This document shows positions 9,946-18,493 of a stretch of 64,000 nt of DNA, one piece after another. Source of the DNA: Bacillus manliponensis. Its GTDB lineage: Bacteria > Bacillota > Bacilli > Bacillales > Bacillaceae_G. Made by a program: the position numbers and the translations under genes. Numbering within the stretch: the stretch's first letter is position 1; every line of letters starts with the position of its first letter. The notes under the pieces were generated by a model, which saw only the letters and a program-made list of their open reading frames with translations, was not told the DNA's origin and did not search any database. The stretch covers positions 97,601 through 161,600 of the forward strand of contig NZ_JOTN01000010.1 of assembly GCF_000712595.1 (NCBI RefSeq), given 5' to 3'.

Positions 9946-10509
9946 TTATTTGATAGAGATTTTTATAATGTCTTTTCCTATAAAATTGAAAGCAAGGGTA
10001 TGCTTATACAATAGAGGATCATTTGATCTTCCAAAGTTAATTTCATGGGCGAAAACTTCACTTAGTATTTTTTGCTCGATGATGCTAAATGGGTAGTTTT
10101 CTTTAATCTCTGTGGATTCTATAAGACATTGGAAAGGAACGTCATCTTGTATGGTGTAATTTGGGATTTCTTTATTATCAATTACAGCTGTATAGGTAAT
10201 GGTTTTACGGATGAATCCAAGAATAATAACTACTTCTGGACATACCTTTTCAATTGTAGAGAATATTTGCTTATCAACTTTGGTAGTTCCTTTCTTTGCT
10301 GGGGGAACTAACTCGATTTTATGCTCTATAATTTGTCTGCAGCACATAGTCTTTTCGTTGGGAGTGTTTAATGTTTTTGTTGTTTTTTTGTGTTCGGGAT
10401 GTTTTGGTGATTCTGCGGGATTTCGAACTTCAGGAAGTTCTGATAAACCGATATAAGGAAAAAAAGGCGTGCTTGTAACGGGAATTTTCTTATAGTATGG
10501 ATAATCCAT
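9946..10509 (-). CDS. SPOCS (DUF3794)-domain protein, short paralogue
   Basis: 187 residues. The N-terminal ~55 residues are Pro/Lys-rich and probably flexible (YPYYKKIPVTSTPFFPYIG). The SPOCS domain follows (CCRQIIEHKIELVPPAKKGT, PEVVIILGFIRKTITYTAV, DDVPFQCLIES), clearly paralogous to the neighbour but without its C-terminal beta domain. The start is ATG 10509 with GGGAGG upstream; a frame start at 10530 lacks a ribosome site. It carries its own SigK-type promoter. Probable late-sporulation surface protein; exact role unknown. Confidence 0.7.
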   Translation of the reverse strand: MDYPYYKKIPVTSTPFFPYIGLSELPEVRNPAESPKHPEHKKTTKTLNTPNEKTMCCRQIIEHKIELVPPAKKGTTKVDKQIFSTIEKVCPEVVIILGFIRKTITYTAVIDNKEIPNYTIQDDVPFQCLIESTEIKENYPFSIIEQKILSEVFAHEINFGRSNDPLLYKHTLAFNFIGKDIIKISIK

Positions 10510-10542
10510 TTGCTTGCCTCCCTTTTTCAATAATGTATAGTT

Positions 10543-10570
10543 TAGAGTATGTTTTCTAAATTATAGGTGT
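10543..10570 (-). promoter_or_regulatory. Candidate SigK promoter of the short SPOCS gene
   Basis: On the minus strand AC, a 17-base spacer and CATACTCTA match the SigK pattern fully, with the same spacing as the paralogue's promoter. It lies about 35 bp before the start codon. Confidence 0.5.
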
Positions 10571-10737
10571 TTGTTTTTGAAAGTGAATTTTAAAAAATAA
10601 GCGGTTGGCATATGTAGAATAAAAACCCTCTTTCATAAATATGTACGATTTGTCTTGAGATGAAGGTTGTTATAGAAGGAAGATTTAAATCTGTTGTTGA
10701 AACTATAAGAATATAAAGTTATGGAGGTCATATTCTT

Positions 10738-11169
10738 ATGGTATTACAAAGAGTGAGTCTTATTACAATTGGTGCATATCATTTGCCAACTCTTAGAGCG
10801 TTTTATAAAGGGTTAGGATGGGAAGAAACAGAGTTTAGTTCTGATAATTACACTGCTTTTAAAACAGCGGGTGTATTCTTGACTATCTTTCCGATTGAGG
10901 AGTTAGCAAAAGATGCCGGAGTTCCAATTAAGAAAGATGTAGAAAATTTCCGCGGTGTAACATTTGCGATTAATGTAGACAAGCAAGAACAAGTGGATAC
11001 AACAATCGAGGCAATCCGAAATGCAGGCGGGAAAATTTTGAGAGAGCCAAGCGATGCGTTTTGGGGAGGTCGAACAGCTTACTTTGCTGACCCTGAAAAC
11101 AATCTATGGGAAGTCGCATGGAACCCAGATTCTGTATTCGATGAACGAGGAGCTATGATCGCTTTTTAA
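10738..11169 (+). CDS. VOC-superfamily (glyoxalase-like) protein
   Basis: A 143-residue single-unit VOC fold protein. It opens with the paired beta-alpha module (ITIGAYHLPTLRAFYKGLGWEE) and ends with the family signature GGRTAYFADPENNLWEVAWNP. VOC proteins include glyoxalases, dioxygenases and antibiotic-binding proteins, usually with a metal site of His/Glu residues; the Glu in LWEVAW is in the usual ligand position. It has a GGAGG ribosome site and its own terminator, so it appears to be a single-gene unit. The substrate is unknown. Confidence 0.82.
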   Translation: MVLQRVSLITIGAYHLPTLRAFYKGLGWEETEFSSDNYTAFKTAGVFLTIFPIEELAKDAGVPIKKDVENFRGVTFAINVDKQEQVDTTIEAIRNAGGKILREPSDAFWGGRTAYFADPENNLWEVAWNPDSVFDERGAMIAF

Positions 11170-11180
11170 TATATAATTGG

Positions 11181-11207
11181 AAAAGGACTCTTTGTAGTCC
11201 TTTTTTT
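11181..11207 (+). terminator. Terminator after VOC gene
   Basis: AAAGGACT pairs with AGTCCTTT and is followed by a T-run. Confidence 0.8.
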
Positions 11208-11423
11208 ATTTGGTTCATCATCGTAATATGGGGTTGATTTCTTGAAAATGACCCATTTTTCATACACGGAACGGAAAGAAGCGCCCACTCGGAGTGGAGT
11301 GTACTCCTCTCTATGTATTTTCTAAAAATGAATGCAACTAAATCACAAGTCTGGTTATCTAATAGAATGTAAAGAACATAAGGATACGTATATATTAAAA
11401 TTTCTTAGTAAGGAGGCTTTTAC

Positions 11424-11954
11424 ATGAACAATCGGATAGCCTTAGTAAAAAAGGCGAAACAGGGAGACGGTGATGCTTTTGTGTCCCTTGTACAGCAATA
11501 TGAAGATGTGTTGTATAAAGTAGCAAAAAGATTGCTAGAAAATGATGAAGATGTAGCAGATGCGATGCAAGAAGCAATTATGACAGCGTATGAAAAAGTA
11601 CATACGCTTAAAAGTGAGGAGTACTTCAATACGTGGATTTGTAAAATTTTAATCAATATATGCAATCGCATATTAAATAAAAAGGGAAAGGTTACAATCA
11701 TTGCTTCGGATGATGAGCGAGCAGGGAGTGGAAATGAATTTTTAAAAGTAGAATTAGAGGATGCTTTAAATAGTCTAAATAAAGATTATAAAGTTGCTCT
11801 GGTTTTATATTATATCGTTGGGCTTAGCGTTAAAGAAATTAGCTTATTCGTAAAAGAACCAGAAGGAACAATTAAATCGAGATTGTCGAGGGCAAAGTCC
11901 ATATTACGTAATCATTATTACTGTGGTGAAGGAGTGAGTGTCAATGAACGATAA
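11424..11954 (+). CDS. ECF-type RNA polymerase sigma factor
   Basis: The 176-residue product has region 2 at about residues 10-80 (FVSLVQQYEDVLYKVAKRLL, EDVADAMQEAIMTAYEKVHTLK, YFNTWICKILINICN) and region 4 at about 115-170 (VALVLYYIVGLSVKEISLFVKEPEGTIKSRLSRAKSILR). This is the compact two-region form of ECF factors. AAGGAGG at 11411-11417 precedes the ATG. It overlaps the start of the next gene, a DUF4179 anti-sigma, showing translational coupling. It is a second, independent module like the one at the left edge. I could not identify its own promoter with confidence. Confidence 0.9.
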   Translation: MNNRIALVKKAKQGDGDAFVSLVQQYEDVLYKVAKRLLENDEDVADAMQEAIMTAYEKVHTLKSEEYFNTWICKILINICNRILNKKGKVTIIASDDERAGSGNEFLKVELEDALNSLNKDYKVALVLYYIVGLSVKEISLFVKEPEGTIKSRLSRAKSILRNHYYCGEGVSVNER

Positions 11955-12987
11955 ATTCGAAAGAGAACTAGAACAGTTATTCAACGAAAAGCAAGAGATG
12001 CCCGATGTTGTAAGGGAGTCTGTAAATCGTTCATATGATATGATACGGGCGAATACAAAGAAAAATAAGCGAAACAAAGTATGGAAACAAGTAGCGGTAG
12101 CAGCGTGCTCGGTTATTGTGGCGGGTGGACTGTTTACGAACGAACAAGTGAGAGCAAGTATTATCGAACTCTTTCGTTTTAACGATAAAGGTATTGAACG
12201 AGCAGTTGAGGAGGGATTTACGGAAAGGAGCAATAGTATGACGGTGGATCAAGGGGTTACTGTTGCCCTGAATCAATACTTTGCTGATGAACATAAAATG
12301 GGATTTCGCTTCAGCATTGCATTTAACGATACGAGTATACTACAAAAGCCAGTAAGACAAATATCATTTGATTATCGTTTAAAGAATGGTGATGGTGAGT
12401 ACATTTTAGAAAATATTCCTGATACAAAACCTCTAAAGGGAACGCCCGGTAAATATTACATATCAAGAGGGGATGATCAGCTTGTATCTTTAGATGAGAA
12501 ATCAGGCAATGTACAATACGAAGAGATATATGAATCTGAGGCGGGGAACATACCGATACTGCAAGGTGCTATGTTAGAAATAGAAAGTGTAAATATTTTT
12601 TATGAAGATGGTGAAATGAAAACAATTGATGGAACCTGGAATTTGCCGGTTGAGAATAGTGTGAAACAAGAAAAGGGTGAACAAATCGAGTATGAAGCGA
12701 TAAAAACCTCTCCACATTTGAAACTCAGTTCAGCAAAAGCGAGTCCAACATCTTTTAATATTGTTTTCTCAGTAGATGAAATTGTAGAAGATGAAAATGA
12801 GTTTATTGATATGAAAGTGATTGATAATAAAGGGAATGAATACAAATCTTCAGATGGGTATAGCACAGATGTAAAAGGTGGAAAGACTATTATTTATGCC
12901 AATTTCCCAATCACTTCCTATGAAAAACTAGGAAGTATCACATTAAAGACAAAGAATTTTGGAGAAATAAAATTAAAAAGGAAATAA
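11944..12987 (+). CDS. DUF4179 anti-sigma factor, membrane-anchored
   Basis: 347 residues. A charged cytoplasmic N-terminus (about 1-50, with ELEQLFNEKQEMPDVVRESVN) would bind the sigma factor. A membrane segment follows (VWKQVAVAACSVIVAGGLF), then an extracytoplasmic domain of DUF4179 type and a C-terminal beta domain. I chose ATG 11944 over GTG 11938 because AAGGAG at 11929-11934 is nine bases from the ATG but only three from the GTG. The gene overlaps the sigma gene by 11 bp. The trigger for release is unknown. Confidence 0.8.
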   Translation: MNDKFERELEQLFNEKQEMPDVVRESVNRSYDMIRANTKKNKRNKVWKQVAVAACSVIVAGGLFTNEQVRASIIELFRFNDKGIERAVEEGFTERSNSMTVDQGVTVALNQYFADEHKMGFRFSIAFNDTSILQKPVRQISFDYRLKNGDGEYILENIPDTKPLKGTPGKYYISRGDDQLVSLDEKSGNVQYEEIYESEAGNIPILQGAMLEIESVNIFYEDGEMKTIDGTWNLPVENSVKQEKGEQIEYEAIKTSPHLKLSSAKASPTSFNIVFSVDEIVEDENEFIDMKVIDNKGNEYKSSDGYSTDVKGGKTIIYANFPITSYEKLGSITLKTKNFGEIKLKRK

Positions 12988-12990
12988 AAA

Positions 12991-13032
12991 GAAAACCTTT
13001 CATTCTCCCATAGATGAAAGGTTTTCTTTTAT
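12991..13032 (+). terminator. Terminator after second anti-sigma gene
   Basis: GAAAACCTTTCAT pairs with ATGAAAGGTTTTC and is followed by a T-rich tail. Confidence 0.85.
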
Positions 13033-13074
13033 TTATAATAAGAGTTATAAGAGAAGGGTGTGTGAGGATTTCTA

Positions 13075-14469
13075 ATGAAGGATATACTTGAACAAGTAAA
13101 ATTATTTTTAAAGATTAATGAGGACATACAATTGTATGCTGTTACTTCAGAAGAGAGTGAGCAGGAGTTTAATGTGTTTGAGAAGCGAACAGGGGAACTT
13201 GTAGCTTGTTATGAAATGGATGGAAAAGGTGGATTAAAGCATTTTGAAACGTGCCGAGATTTAGAGAAAGTACGTTGTATAGGATTATCACATGAGGCAG
13301 TTCATGAGATTGCCCAATCATTTTTACAAGTATTTGCTTCTAATATCGTTAAATTTATTTATTCATCGGAAATGATTGAAGAGGATTACGTATTTCAATT
13401 TTCCTATGAATTGCGAGATGAACGTTACGGTCTGACTTTTCCGCAACCTCCTGTCGTACTTGAGATTGCAAAGGATGGACGGATTCAGTATTTCTTTTCT
13501 GAAGGAGCAGATCGTGAAGTGCATTATCCGGCGAAGCTGATTACAAAGGAAGAAGCGAGAGAAAAATATATTGAAGCGCTTCAATTTGAATTGTTGTTTG
13601 CACAGGCGGATAAGGAGATATATGAAAATGGTGATGATTCCTATCACCTCGTTTATGCGCCAAAAGAACATGTTATGGACATAGGAGCAAACGGAGAACT
13701 ACATACATTGGAGGATTATAACGGTTTCGTTCATCAATTTTATAATATAGAAAAACGTACTGTACAAGAAGAAGAGGTTATAAAGTTAATTGGACTAGAT
13801 GATACATATATAAAGATTCATACAAACGAAATAGACGAGGAAGTAACGGAACTTTGGACAAAGAGAGATTATGTTGATGATGTGGAAGTGGAAGAAGGAA
13901 CGCCGTTTCACACTATTCAAGTACGTTTTCATAAAGAAACATTTCAGTGTATCAGCGTAATCAATAATGAACGAAAAGATGAAATGAAAGAAGTGATAAC
14001 AGAAGAGGAAGCAAGAGAAAGTGCGCTCCAATTTTTATTTGCATGTTATCCGAAGGCTGATGAACAATTTTTGATAGAGAGAAGCCATCCGTTGCATCAT
14101 TGCATATGGGAAGATGAAAACTGCGAATCACAATATGGCTTTTGGTTCCATCCTCTTTACAAAGGTAAAAGGGTAGGTACATACAGCTTAGTCATTCAAA
14201 TTGGTCAGCAGTCTGGGAAGATTTTAGAGTTTCAGGCAGTTACTGATGTTGCCGAGGAGTTACATACATTAAATGCTGAACCAACACTTTCTGAAGAAGC
14301 AGCAAAGTCAATTTATGTTCGGGACTTAGAGATGGAACTTGTGTGGGTAAAGGAGCAGAATCCAGTGCGTTATGAGCTTTGTTACGCACCATCATTCCCA
14401 AAAACAGATGGACATATTCGTATGATTGAGGCACATACAGGCATGGCATTTCATGTGAAAGTGGATTAG
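13075..14469 (+). CDS. Unrecognised protein with repeated PepSY/YcdB-like units
   Basis: 464 residues, no signal peptide or membrane segment, so probably cytoplasmic. I do not recognise a named family with confidence. It holds at least four similar helix units starting with a Glu/Ala-rich turn (LSHEAVHEIAQSFLQVF, ITKEEAREKYIEALQFELL, ITEEEARESALQFLFACYP, LSEEAAKSIYVRDLEMEL). Each is separated by beta-rich stretches that contain aromatic residues. That alternation resembles YcdB/YcdC and PepSY domains, which are usually inhibitory or binding modules. GAGG precedes the ATG at a short distance. It follows the second sigma/anti-sigma unit after a terminator. Confidence 0.6.
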   Translation: MKDILEQVKLFLKINEDIQLYAVTSEESEQEFNVFEKRTGELVACYEMDGKGGLKHFETCRDLEKVRCIGLSHEAVHEIAQSFLQVFASNIVKFIYSSEMIEEDYVFQFSYELRDERYGLTFPQPPVVLEIAKDGRIQYFFSEGADREVHYPAKLITKEEAREKYIEALQFELLFAQADKEIYENGDDSYHLVYAPKEHVMDIGANGELHTLEDYNGFVHQFYNIEKRTVQEEEVIKLIGLDDTYIKIHTNEIDEEVTELWTKRDYVDDVEVEEGTPFHTIQVRFHKETFQCISVINNERKDEMKEVITEEEARESALQFLFACYPKADEQFLIERSHPLHHCIWEDENCESQYGFWFHPLYKGKRVGTYSLVIQIGQQSGKILEFQAVTDVAEELHTLNAEPTLSEEAAKSIYVRDLEMELVWVKEQNPVRYELCYAPSFPKTDGHIRMIEAHTGMAFHVKVD

Positions 14470-14472
14470 AAA

Positions 14473-14518
14473 TTGTATCCTCTGGGAAAATGGTATAAAA
14501 TAAGAACAAACGTTTGTT
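14473..14518 (+). promoter_or_regulatory. SigA-type promoter with LexA-like operator
   Basis: TTGTAT (14473-14478), a 17-base spacer and TAAAAT (14496-14501) form a promoter. Overlapping the expected start of transcription is the palindrome AACAAACGTTTGTT (14505-14518), which contains GAAC-N4-GTTT, close to the Bacillus LexA box. This suggests damage control of the small gene downstream. Confidence 0.45.
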
Positions 14519-14533
14519 TTCTTGGAGGTACAT

Positions 14534-14869
14534 ATGAAATTAGAACAGTTATTGAAACCAACACTTACTTAGAAAAGTCGGATGAGTGATGGAGATGATA
14601 TATTTACAGAAGAGAATATTGAAGCTACGGAAAAAGTGTTGCATACGTATGTAACACTTTTACAACGCCTGGATGAGCGTGAGAAAGAGCAGACAATTAT
14701 GGACTGTGTGGAACAAGTCGTTGTTGCTTTGAATGAGTTAAACGAAAGATATGATTGTTTCATTGAAACGGAAGAACGAGAAGAGTTATATGAATTTATT
14801 ACAGAATCAGCAGCAATAGCTGGCTTGAAAGTAGAAGAGGATATAACAGAAGAGTGGCGAGAGTGGTAA
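14534..14869 (+). pseudogene. Small acidic protein gene with in-frame amber codon at position 13
   Basis: A strong ribosome site (TGGAGGT, 14522-14528) precedes ATG 14534. The frame reads MKLEQLLKPTLT, then TAG at 14570-14572, then continues in the same frame as KSRMSDGDDIFTEEN and on to 14869. The natural gene was therefore probably 111 residues, with a CAG or AAG changed to TAG. Translation could restart at ATG 14582 to give a 95-residue acidic, helical protein, but no ribosome site precedes that ATG. I do not recognise the family. It lies behind a LexA-like operator. The call rests on frame continuity and ribosome site; a sequencing error is possible. Confidence 0.6.
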
Positions 14870-14937
14870 GTCCTCTAAACACAACTTGCATCTTTCTCAT
14901 GAATGTAGTACATTATTTTTAGTTTAACATTTAGAAA

Positions 14938-15205
14938 AGACGATGATAAGGAAAAGTAGTATATACTATAATCCAAAGCGAGTCAGGGACGGTGCGAGCC
15001 TGATGAGGCGGTATATATGAAGAACACCTTGGAGTTGCTAACCGAAATTGAAAAGTATTTCAAGAGTAGACTTAGACGGGAATCCGGCCTGTTACAAACC
15101 GGGAAAGTATGTAATACATACGAGTAGAGTTGGTCTTTATGACAAATTGGGTGGTACCGCGAAGTTTAACCTTTCGTCCCTTTATGGATGAAAGGTTTTT
15201 TTATA
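14938..15205 (+). promoter_or_regulatory. T-box leader of asnS (Asn specifier)
   Basis: The conserved T-box TGGGTGGTACCGCG is at 15148-15161. The terminator pairs AACCTTTCGTCC (15168-15179) with GGATGAAAGGTT (15186-15197) and ends in a T-run. The specifier reads AAC (Asn) at 15023-15025 within GAACACC, matching asnS. Confidence 0.92.
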
Positions 15206-15234
15206 TTTCAATATAAGTAAAGGAGCAATACACA

Positions 15235-16626
15235 ATGGAAAACACATTAGTAAAAAGCTTGTATAGAGAAACTGACAAGTATGTAGATCAAAAAGTACAA
15301 GTATCTGGTTGGATTCGTAACTTACGCGATTCAAAAGTATTTGGTTTTATTGAATTAAACGATGGAAGCTTTTTTAAAGGCGTACAAATCGTTTTCGATA
15401 CAGAGCTTGAAAACTTTAAAGAAATCGCAAAGCTTCCGCTAAGCTCTTCTGTTAAAGTAGAAGGTACGTTAATTGCAACACCAAGTGCAAAGCAGCCGTT
15501 TGAAATTAAAGCGGAGAAAATTGAGATTGAGGGCTTATCACATTCTGATTACCCACTGCAAAAGAAGCGTCATACGTTTGAGTACTTACGTACAATTGCG
15601 CACTTACGTCCAAGAACGAATGCATTTTCTGCAACGTTCCGTGTGCGTTCTATCGCAGCGTTTGCAATTCATCAGTTCTTCCAAGAACGTGGATTTGTAC
15701 ACGTTCATACGCCAATCATCACAGGTAGCGATACAGAAGGTGCAGGCGAAATGTTCCGTGTTACAACGCAAGATTTAAACAACGTACCAAAAGGTGAAGA
15801 TGGAAAAGTTGATGAGTCCCAAGACTTCTTTGGTAAAGAAACAAACTTAACGGTAAGTGGTCAGCTAAATGCAGAAGCATACGCGTTAGCATTCCGTGAT
15901 GTGTATACATTTGGTCCAACGTTCCGTGCTGAAAACTCAAACACAACTCGTCATGCTGCTGAGTTTTGGATGGTTGAGCCGGAGATTGCATTCGCTGAGC
16001 TTGAAGATGTAATGAACTTAACAGAAGATATGCTGAAATATGCAATGAAATACGTATTAGAACATGCACCAGAAGAAATGGAATTCTTCAACAGCTTCGT
16101 TGACAAAACAGTTCTTGAGCGTATGAACAACGTAATCAATTCTGATTTTGGACGCATCACATATACAGAGGCAATTGAAGTACTGAAAAAATCAGGTGAA
16201 GACTTCAAATACCCAGTAGAGTGGGGCATTGACCTACAAACAGAGCATGAAAGATACTTATCTGAACAAGTATTTAAACGTCCTGTATTCGTAACAGACT
16301 ATCCAAAAGATATTAAAGCATTCTACATGCGCTTAAACGATGACGGCAAAACAGTAGCGGCAACAGACCTACTTGTTCCTGGCATCGGTGAGTTAATCGG
16401 CGGAAGTCAACGTGAAGAACGAGAAGACGTATTAGTAGATAGAATTAAAGAACTAGGTATGAATGAAGAAGATTACTGGTGGTACTTAGAGCTAAGAAAA
16501 TATGGCGGTACAAAACATGCTGGATTTGGTCTTGGTTTCGAGCGCTTCTTAATGTACATTACTGGCATGGCAAACATTCGTGATGTAATTCCGTTCCCAA
16601 GAACACCAGGCTCTTCAGATTTTTAA
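15235..16626 (+). CDS. asnS: Asparaginyl-tRNA synthetase
   Basis: A 463-residue class IIb synthetase that charges tRNA-Asn. The N-terminal OB-fold anticodon domain ([25 protein letters not shown]) is followed by the catalytic core: [13 protein letters not shown], the motif 2 region [22 protein letters not shown], and motif 3 [15 protein letters not shown] near the C-terminus. The HAAEFWM segment distinguishes it from lysyl enzymes. The start has AAAGGAG upstream. Expression is controlled by the Asn T-box and closed by a terminator right after the stop codon. Confidence 0.97.
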   Translation: MENTLVKSLYRETDKYVDQKVQVSGWIRNLRDSKVFGFIELNDGSFFKGVQIVFDTELENFKEIAKLPLSSSVKVEGTLIATPSAKQPFEIKAEKIEIEGLSHSDYPLQKKRHTFEYLRTIAHLRPRTNAFSATFRVRSIAAFAIHQFFQERGFVHVHTPIITGSDTEGAGEMFRVTTQDLNNVPKGEDGKVDESQDFFGKETNLTVSGQLNAEAYALAFRDVYTFGPTFRAENSNTTRHAAEFWMVEPEIAFAELEDVMNLTEDMLKYAMKYVLEHAPEEMEFFNSFVDKTVLERMNNVINSDFGRITYTEAIEVLKKSGEDFKYPVEWGIDLQTEHERYLSEQVFKRPVFVTDYPKDIKAFYMRLNDDGKTVAATDLLVPGIGELIGGSQREEREDVLVDRIKELGMNEEDYWWYLELRKYGGTKHAGFGLGFERFLMYITGMANIRDVIPFPRTPGSSDF

Positions 16627-16631
16627 GATGA

Positions 16632-16663
16632 AAAAAGCGAGAGATCTTATCTCTCGCTTTTTC
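16632..16663 (+). terminator. Terminator after asnS
   Basis: AAAGCGAGAGAT pairs with ATCTCTCGCTTT, followed by T-rich sequence. Confidence 0.9.
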
Positions 16664-16714
16664 TATTACATAGTTTTACTCTCGTAAGGAGAAAGTAACG
16701 ATGGAGGTGAAACT

Positions 16715-16849
16715 ATGGGCCGTAAAACGAAAAAAGATCCATCAAGAGTAGGTCTTGGTTCTTCACAAGTAGAAGGACAAGGTACAACGACAGAGGAGAC
16801 AGGCTCTTTTGCAGTGTCTTCTTCACATAAGAAACAAAAGCGTAGTTAA
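16715..16849 (+). CDS. Small hydrophilic protein, possibly YuzL family
   Basis: A 44-residue protein starting MGRKTKKDPSRVGLGSSQVE and ending in KKQKRS. GGAGGTG at 16703-16709 is well spaced from the ATG, and a strong bidirectional terminator follows the stop, so I take it as a real gene. It is rich in Ser, Thr, Lys and Gly and has no hydrophobic stretch. Length and the DPS-x-x-GLxSSQVEGQG core fit what I remember of the YuzL family, whose function is unknown. The family assignment is tentative. Confidence 0.7.
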   Translation: MGRKTKKDPSRVGLGSSQVEGQGTTTEETGSFAVSSSHKKQKRS

Positions 16850-16851
16850 TA

Positions 16852-16900
16852 AAAAAACAGTCCGAAGTTTTCCGGTAGGTACCTTTTCGGACTGTTTTTT
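16852..16900. terminator. Bidirectional terminator
   Basis: ACAGTCCGAA pairs with TTCGGACTGT, flanked by an A-run on the left and a T-run on the right, between two converging genes. Confidence 0.88.
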
Positions 16901-17145
16901 TATTCGTCTCTAACTTCTTGTACGATAGCCTCTACATTTTTTTGCAAACGATTAAAGTAAAAGAACCAAGCGATGCTCGCGAGTACATAATAAATTGCCA
17001 TAATGCAGAGGTTGTCTACTATGTTTGTGCTAATCGATTTTGCTGAGAAGAAAACACCCCAAATCGTGGAGAGAGCAAAAAGTGTAACTGGGAAGATGAA
17101 ATGTACAAATAAGTAGATTGTTTTGTTTACTTTTGAATGACTCAT
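16900..17145 (-). CDS. Small membrane protein with two transmembrane segments
   Basis: 81 residues. Two hydrophobic segments are visible, about 10-33 (YLFVHFIFPVTLFALSTIWGVFF) and 43-65 (NLCIMAIYYVLASIAWFFYF), followed by a charged C-terminal tail (RLQKNVEAIVQEVRDE). GGGAGG precedes the ATG. I do not recognise the family. It is a single-gene unit between two terminators, downstream of rnhC on the same strand. Confidence 0.7.
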   Translation of the reverse strand: MSHSKVNKTIYLFVHFIFPVTLFALSTIWGVFFSAKSISTNIVDNLCIMAIYYVLASIAWFFYFNRLQKNVEAIVQEVRDE

Positions 17146-17221
17146 TCATGTTCCTCCCATTCTGTTATGTTTTCTAATATAATCATAACATAGAAAATAC
17201 TGGATAGTTATGTTTCCAATT

Positions 17222-17247
17222 AAAAAAGAGACTTCATGAAGTCTCTT
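17222..17247 (-). terminator. Terminator of rnhC
   Basis: On the minus strand AAAGAGACTTC pairs with GAAGTCTCTTT and runs into T-rich sequence, downstream of the rnhC stop. Confidence 0.8.
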
Positions 17248-17288
17248 TACGTTTAAGCGCATTATATCCTGCCCATACTGAAACAAAG

Positions 17289-18227
17289 CTATCGTTTTAA
17301 CAAACGCATTGCTTTTTCTGTATTTGCAAAATGTATCTTTACAAACTCATGTAATCGTTCTTTTCCTAGTTTTTGTATTAATTTTGCCGCTGCGATGTCC
17401 ACTTGACTGCCCGCTCCTTTTGGTAGTGGCATACCTGCTTTTTTGCTGAGGTCGTCAAACTTTTTAACGAAGGAATAACGAGCTAAAATAGAGGCGGCTG
17501 CAACAGCGATATGTACGCTTTCTCCTTTCGTTGCAAAATAAACATTTTCACGCTGTACGTTCTTTTGTTTCGCTAAATATTTGTAATATGTCGTTGGTTG
17601 TGTGAATTGATCAATTAAAATTCCTTCTGGCTTTGTGGGGCCAAGTTTTTCAAGTAAATTCATAATCGCTTTATTATGAAGCATCGCTTTTAATTGCCCT
17701 TGATTGTAGCCTTTTTCAAATAGCTCATTATATTTCTCGTTATGTAACACAAGTGAGCTGTAAGGAATAACGGTAAGAATTTGCTTTGCGATTTCTGTAA
17801 TTTGCGCGTCGTTTAAGTTTTTGGAGTCTTTCACGCCAAGTTCTTTTAATAATGGAATTTGCTCGGCAGATACGTACGCAGCAACAACTGTCATCGGTCC
17901 GAAGTAATCGCCTGTTCCAACCTCATCTGAGCCGACAATCGACATCGCTGCAATAGAAGCTGGCGGTGCAAAGCCGTGTGCGTTCACTGTTTTTTTACGA
18001 GGCGCAGCAGTTACTTCAGCGCTATTTTGCCAGCGTGCTGCTTCTTCTGAGGCACGTCCCCCTTGAAACATTACTTTTCCTGATTTATAAGCGGTAACTG
18101 TGCATGAAGGTACTTTCGCCATAAAAATACCACCTTGTGGAACTTTAGGTGCAATGGAATGTTTATAAGCTTCTTTCATTTTTTCAATTGCAGAAGGATT
18201 TGTTTGAATTACGATAGAATTTGACAA
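17289..18227 (-). CDS. rnhC: Ribonuclease HIII
   Basis: This enzyme cleaves the RNA strand of RNA/DNA hybrids. The 312-residue length is typical. An N-terminal TBP-like substrate-binding domain (about 1-85) precedes the RNase HII-type catalytic domain. The active-site opening GSDEVGTGDYFGP (about 99-111) has the DE pair, and later acidic residues lie in ILIDQF and in the HIAVAAASILARY region. It is divergent from zapA, as in other Bacillus genomes where rnhC, zapA, cvpA, polX and mutS2 lie together. It is preceded on its 5' side by a degenerate repeat element. Confidence 0.95.
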   Translation of the reverse strand: MSNSIVIQTNPSAIEKMKEAYKHSIAPKVPQGGIFMAKVPSCTVTAYKSGKVMFQGGRASEEAARWQNSAEVTAAPRKKTVNAHGFAPPASIAAMSIVGSDEVGTGDYFGPMTVVAAYVSAEQIPLLKELGVKDSKNLNDAQITEIAKQILTVIPYSSLVLHNEKYNELFEKGYNQGQLKAMLHNKAIMNLLEKLGPTKPEGILIDQFTQPTTYYKYLAKQKNVQRENVYFATKGESVHIAVAAASILARYSFVKKFDDLSKKAGMPLPKGAGSQVDIAAAKLIQKLGKERLHEFVKIHFANTEKAMRLLKR

Positions 18228-18242
18228 AACAGTCGCTCCTTT

Positions 18243-18414
18243 TTTATATAATCCTGCTCTAACAGAGGCTGTAAACCTCTCATATTACATTTCGGAGATT
18301 TGGGTGGGAGGTTTACAGTCCGTAAGAGTCAGGTTCGTTCGACTAACAATCATAGGGAGATAGAAGAACTCTCCCTGTAACTGAAGTTTCCCTATATATT
18401 TTATCATATCGAAT
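18243..18414. repeat. Degenerate bcr1-like repeat
   Basis: It keeps the order of blocks seen in the clearer copy at 27073-27230: an opening CCTGCTxxxxxCAGxGGCTGTAA, a GGTGGGAGGTTTACAGTCCGTAA block, TTCGACTAAC, and a final hairpin (AGGGAGA with TCTCCCT) before CTGAAGTTTC. It is bounded by TTTAT at both ends, although that motif is common in AT-rich DNA. The last hairpin differs in sequence from other copies but still pairs. Confidence 0.5.
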
Positions 18415-18493
18415 TGTCGTTTCTGTTTCCATATTATGATGGTTCATGGTATGATAAACTTTAGGATTCTGTACGTGATTGGAGGCCAGTAAG

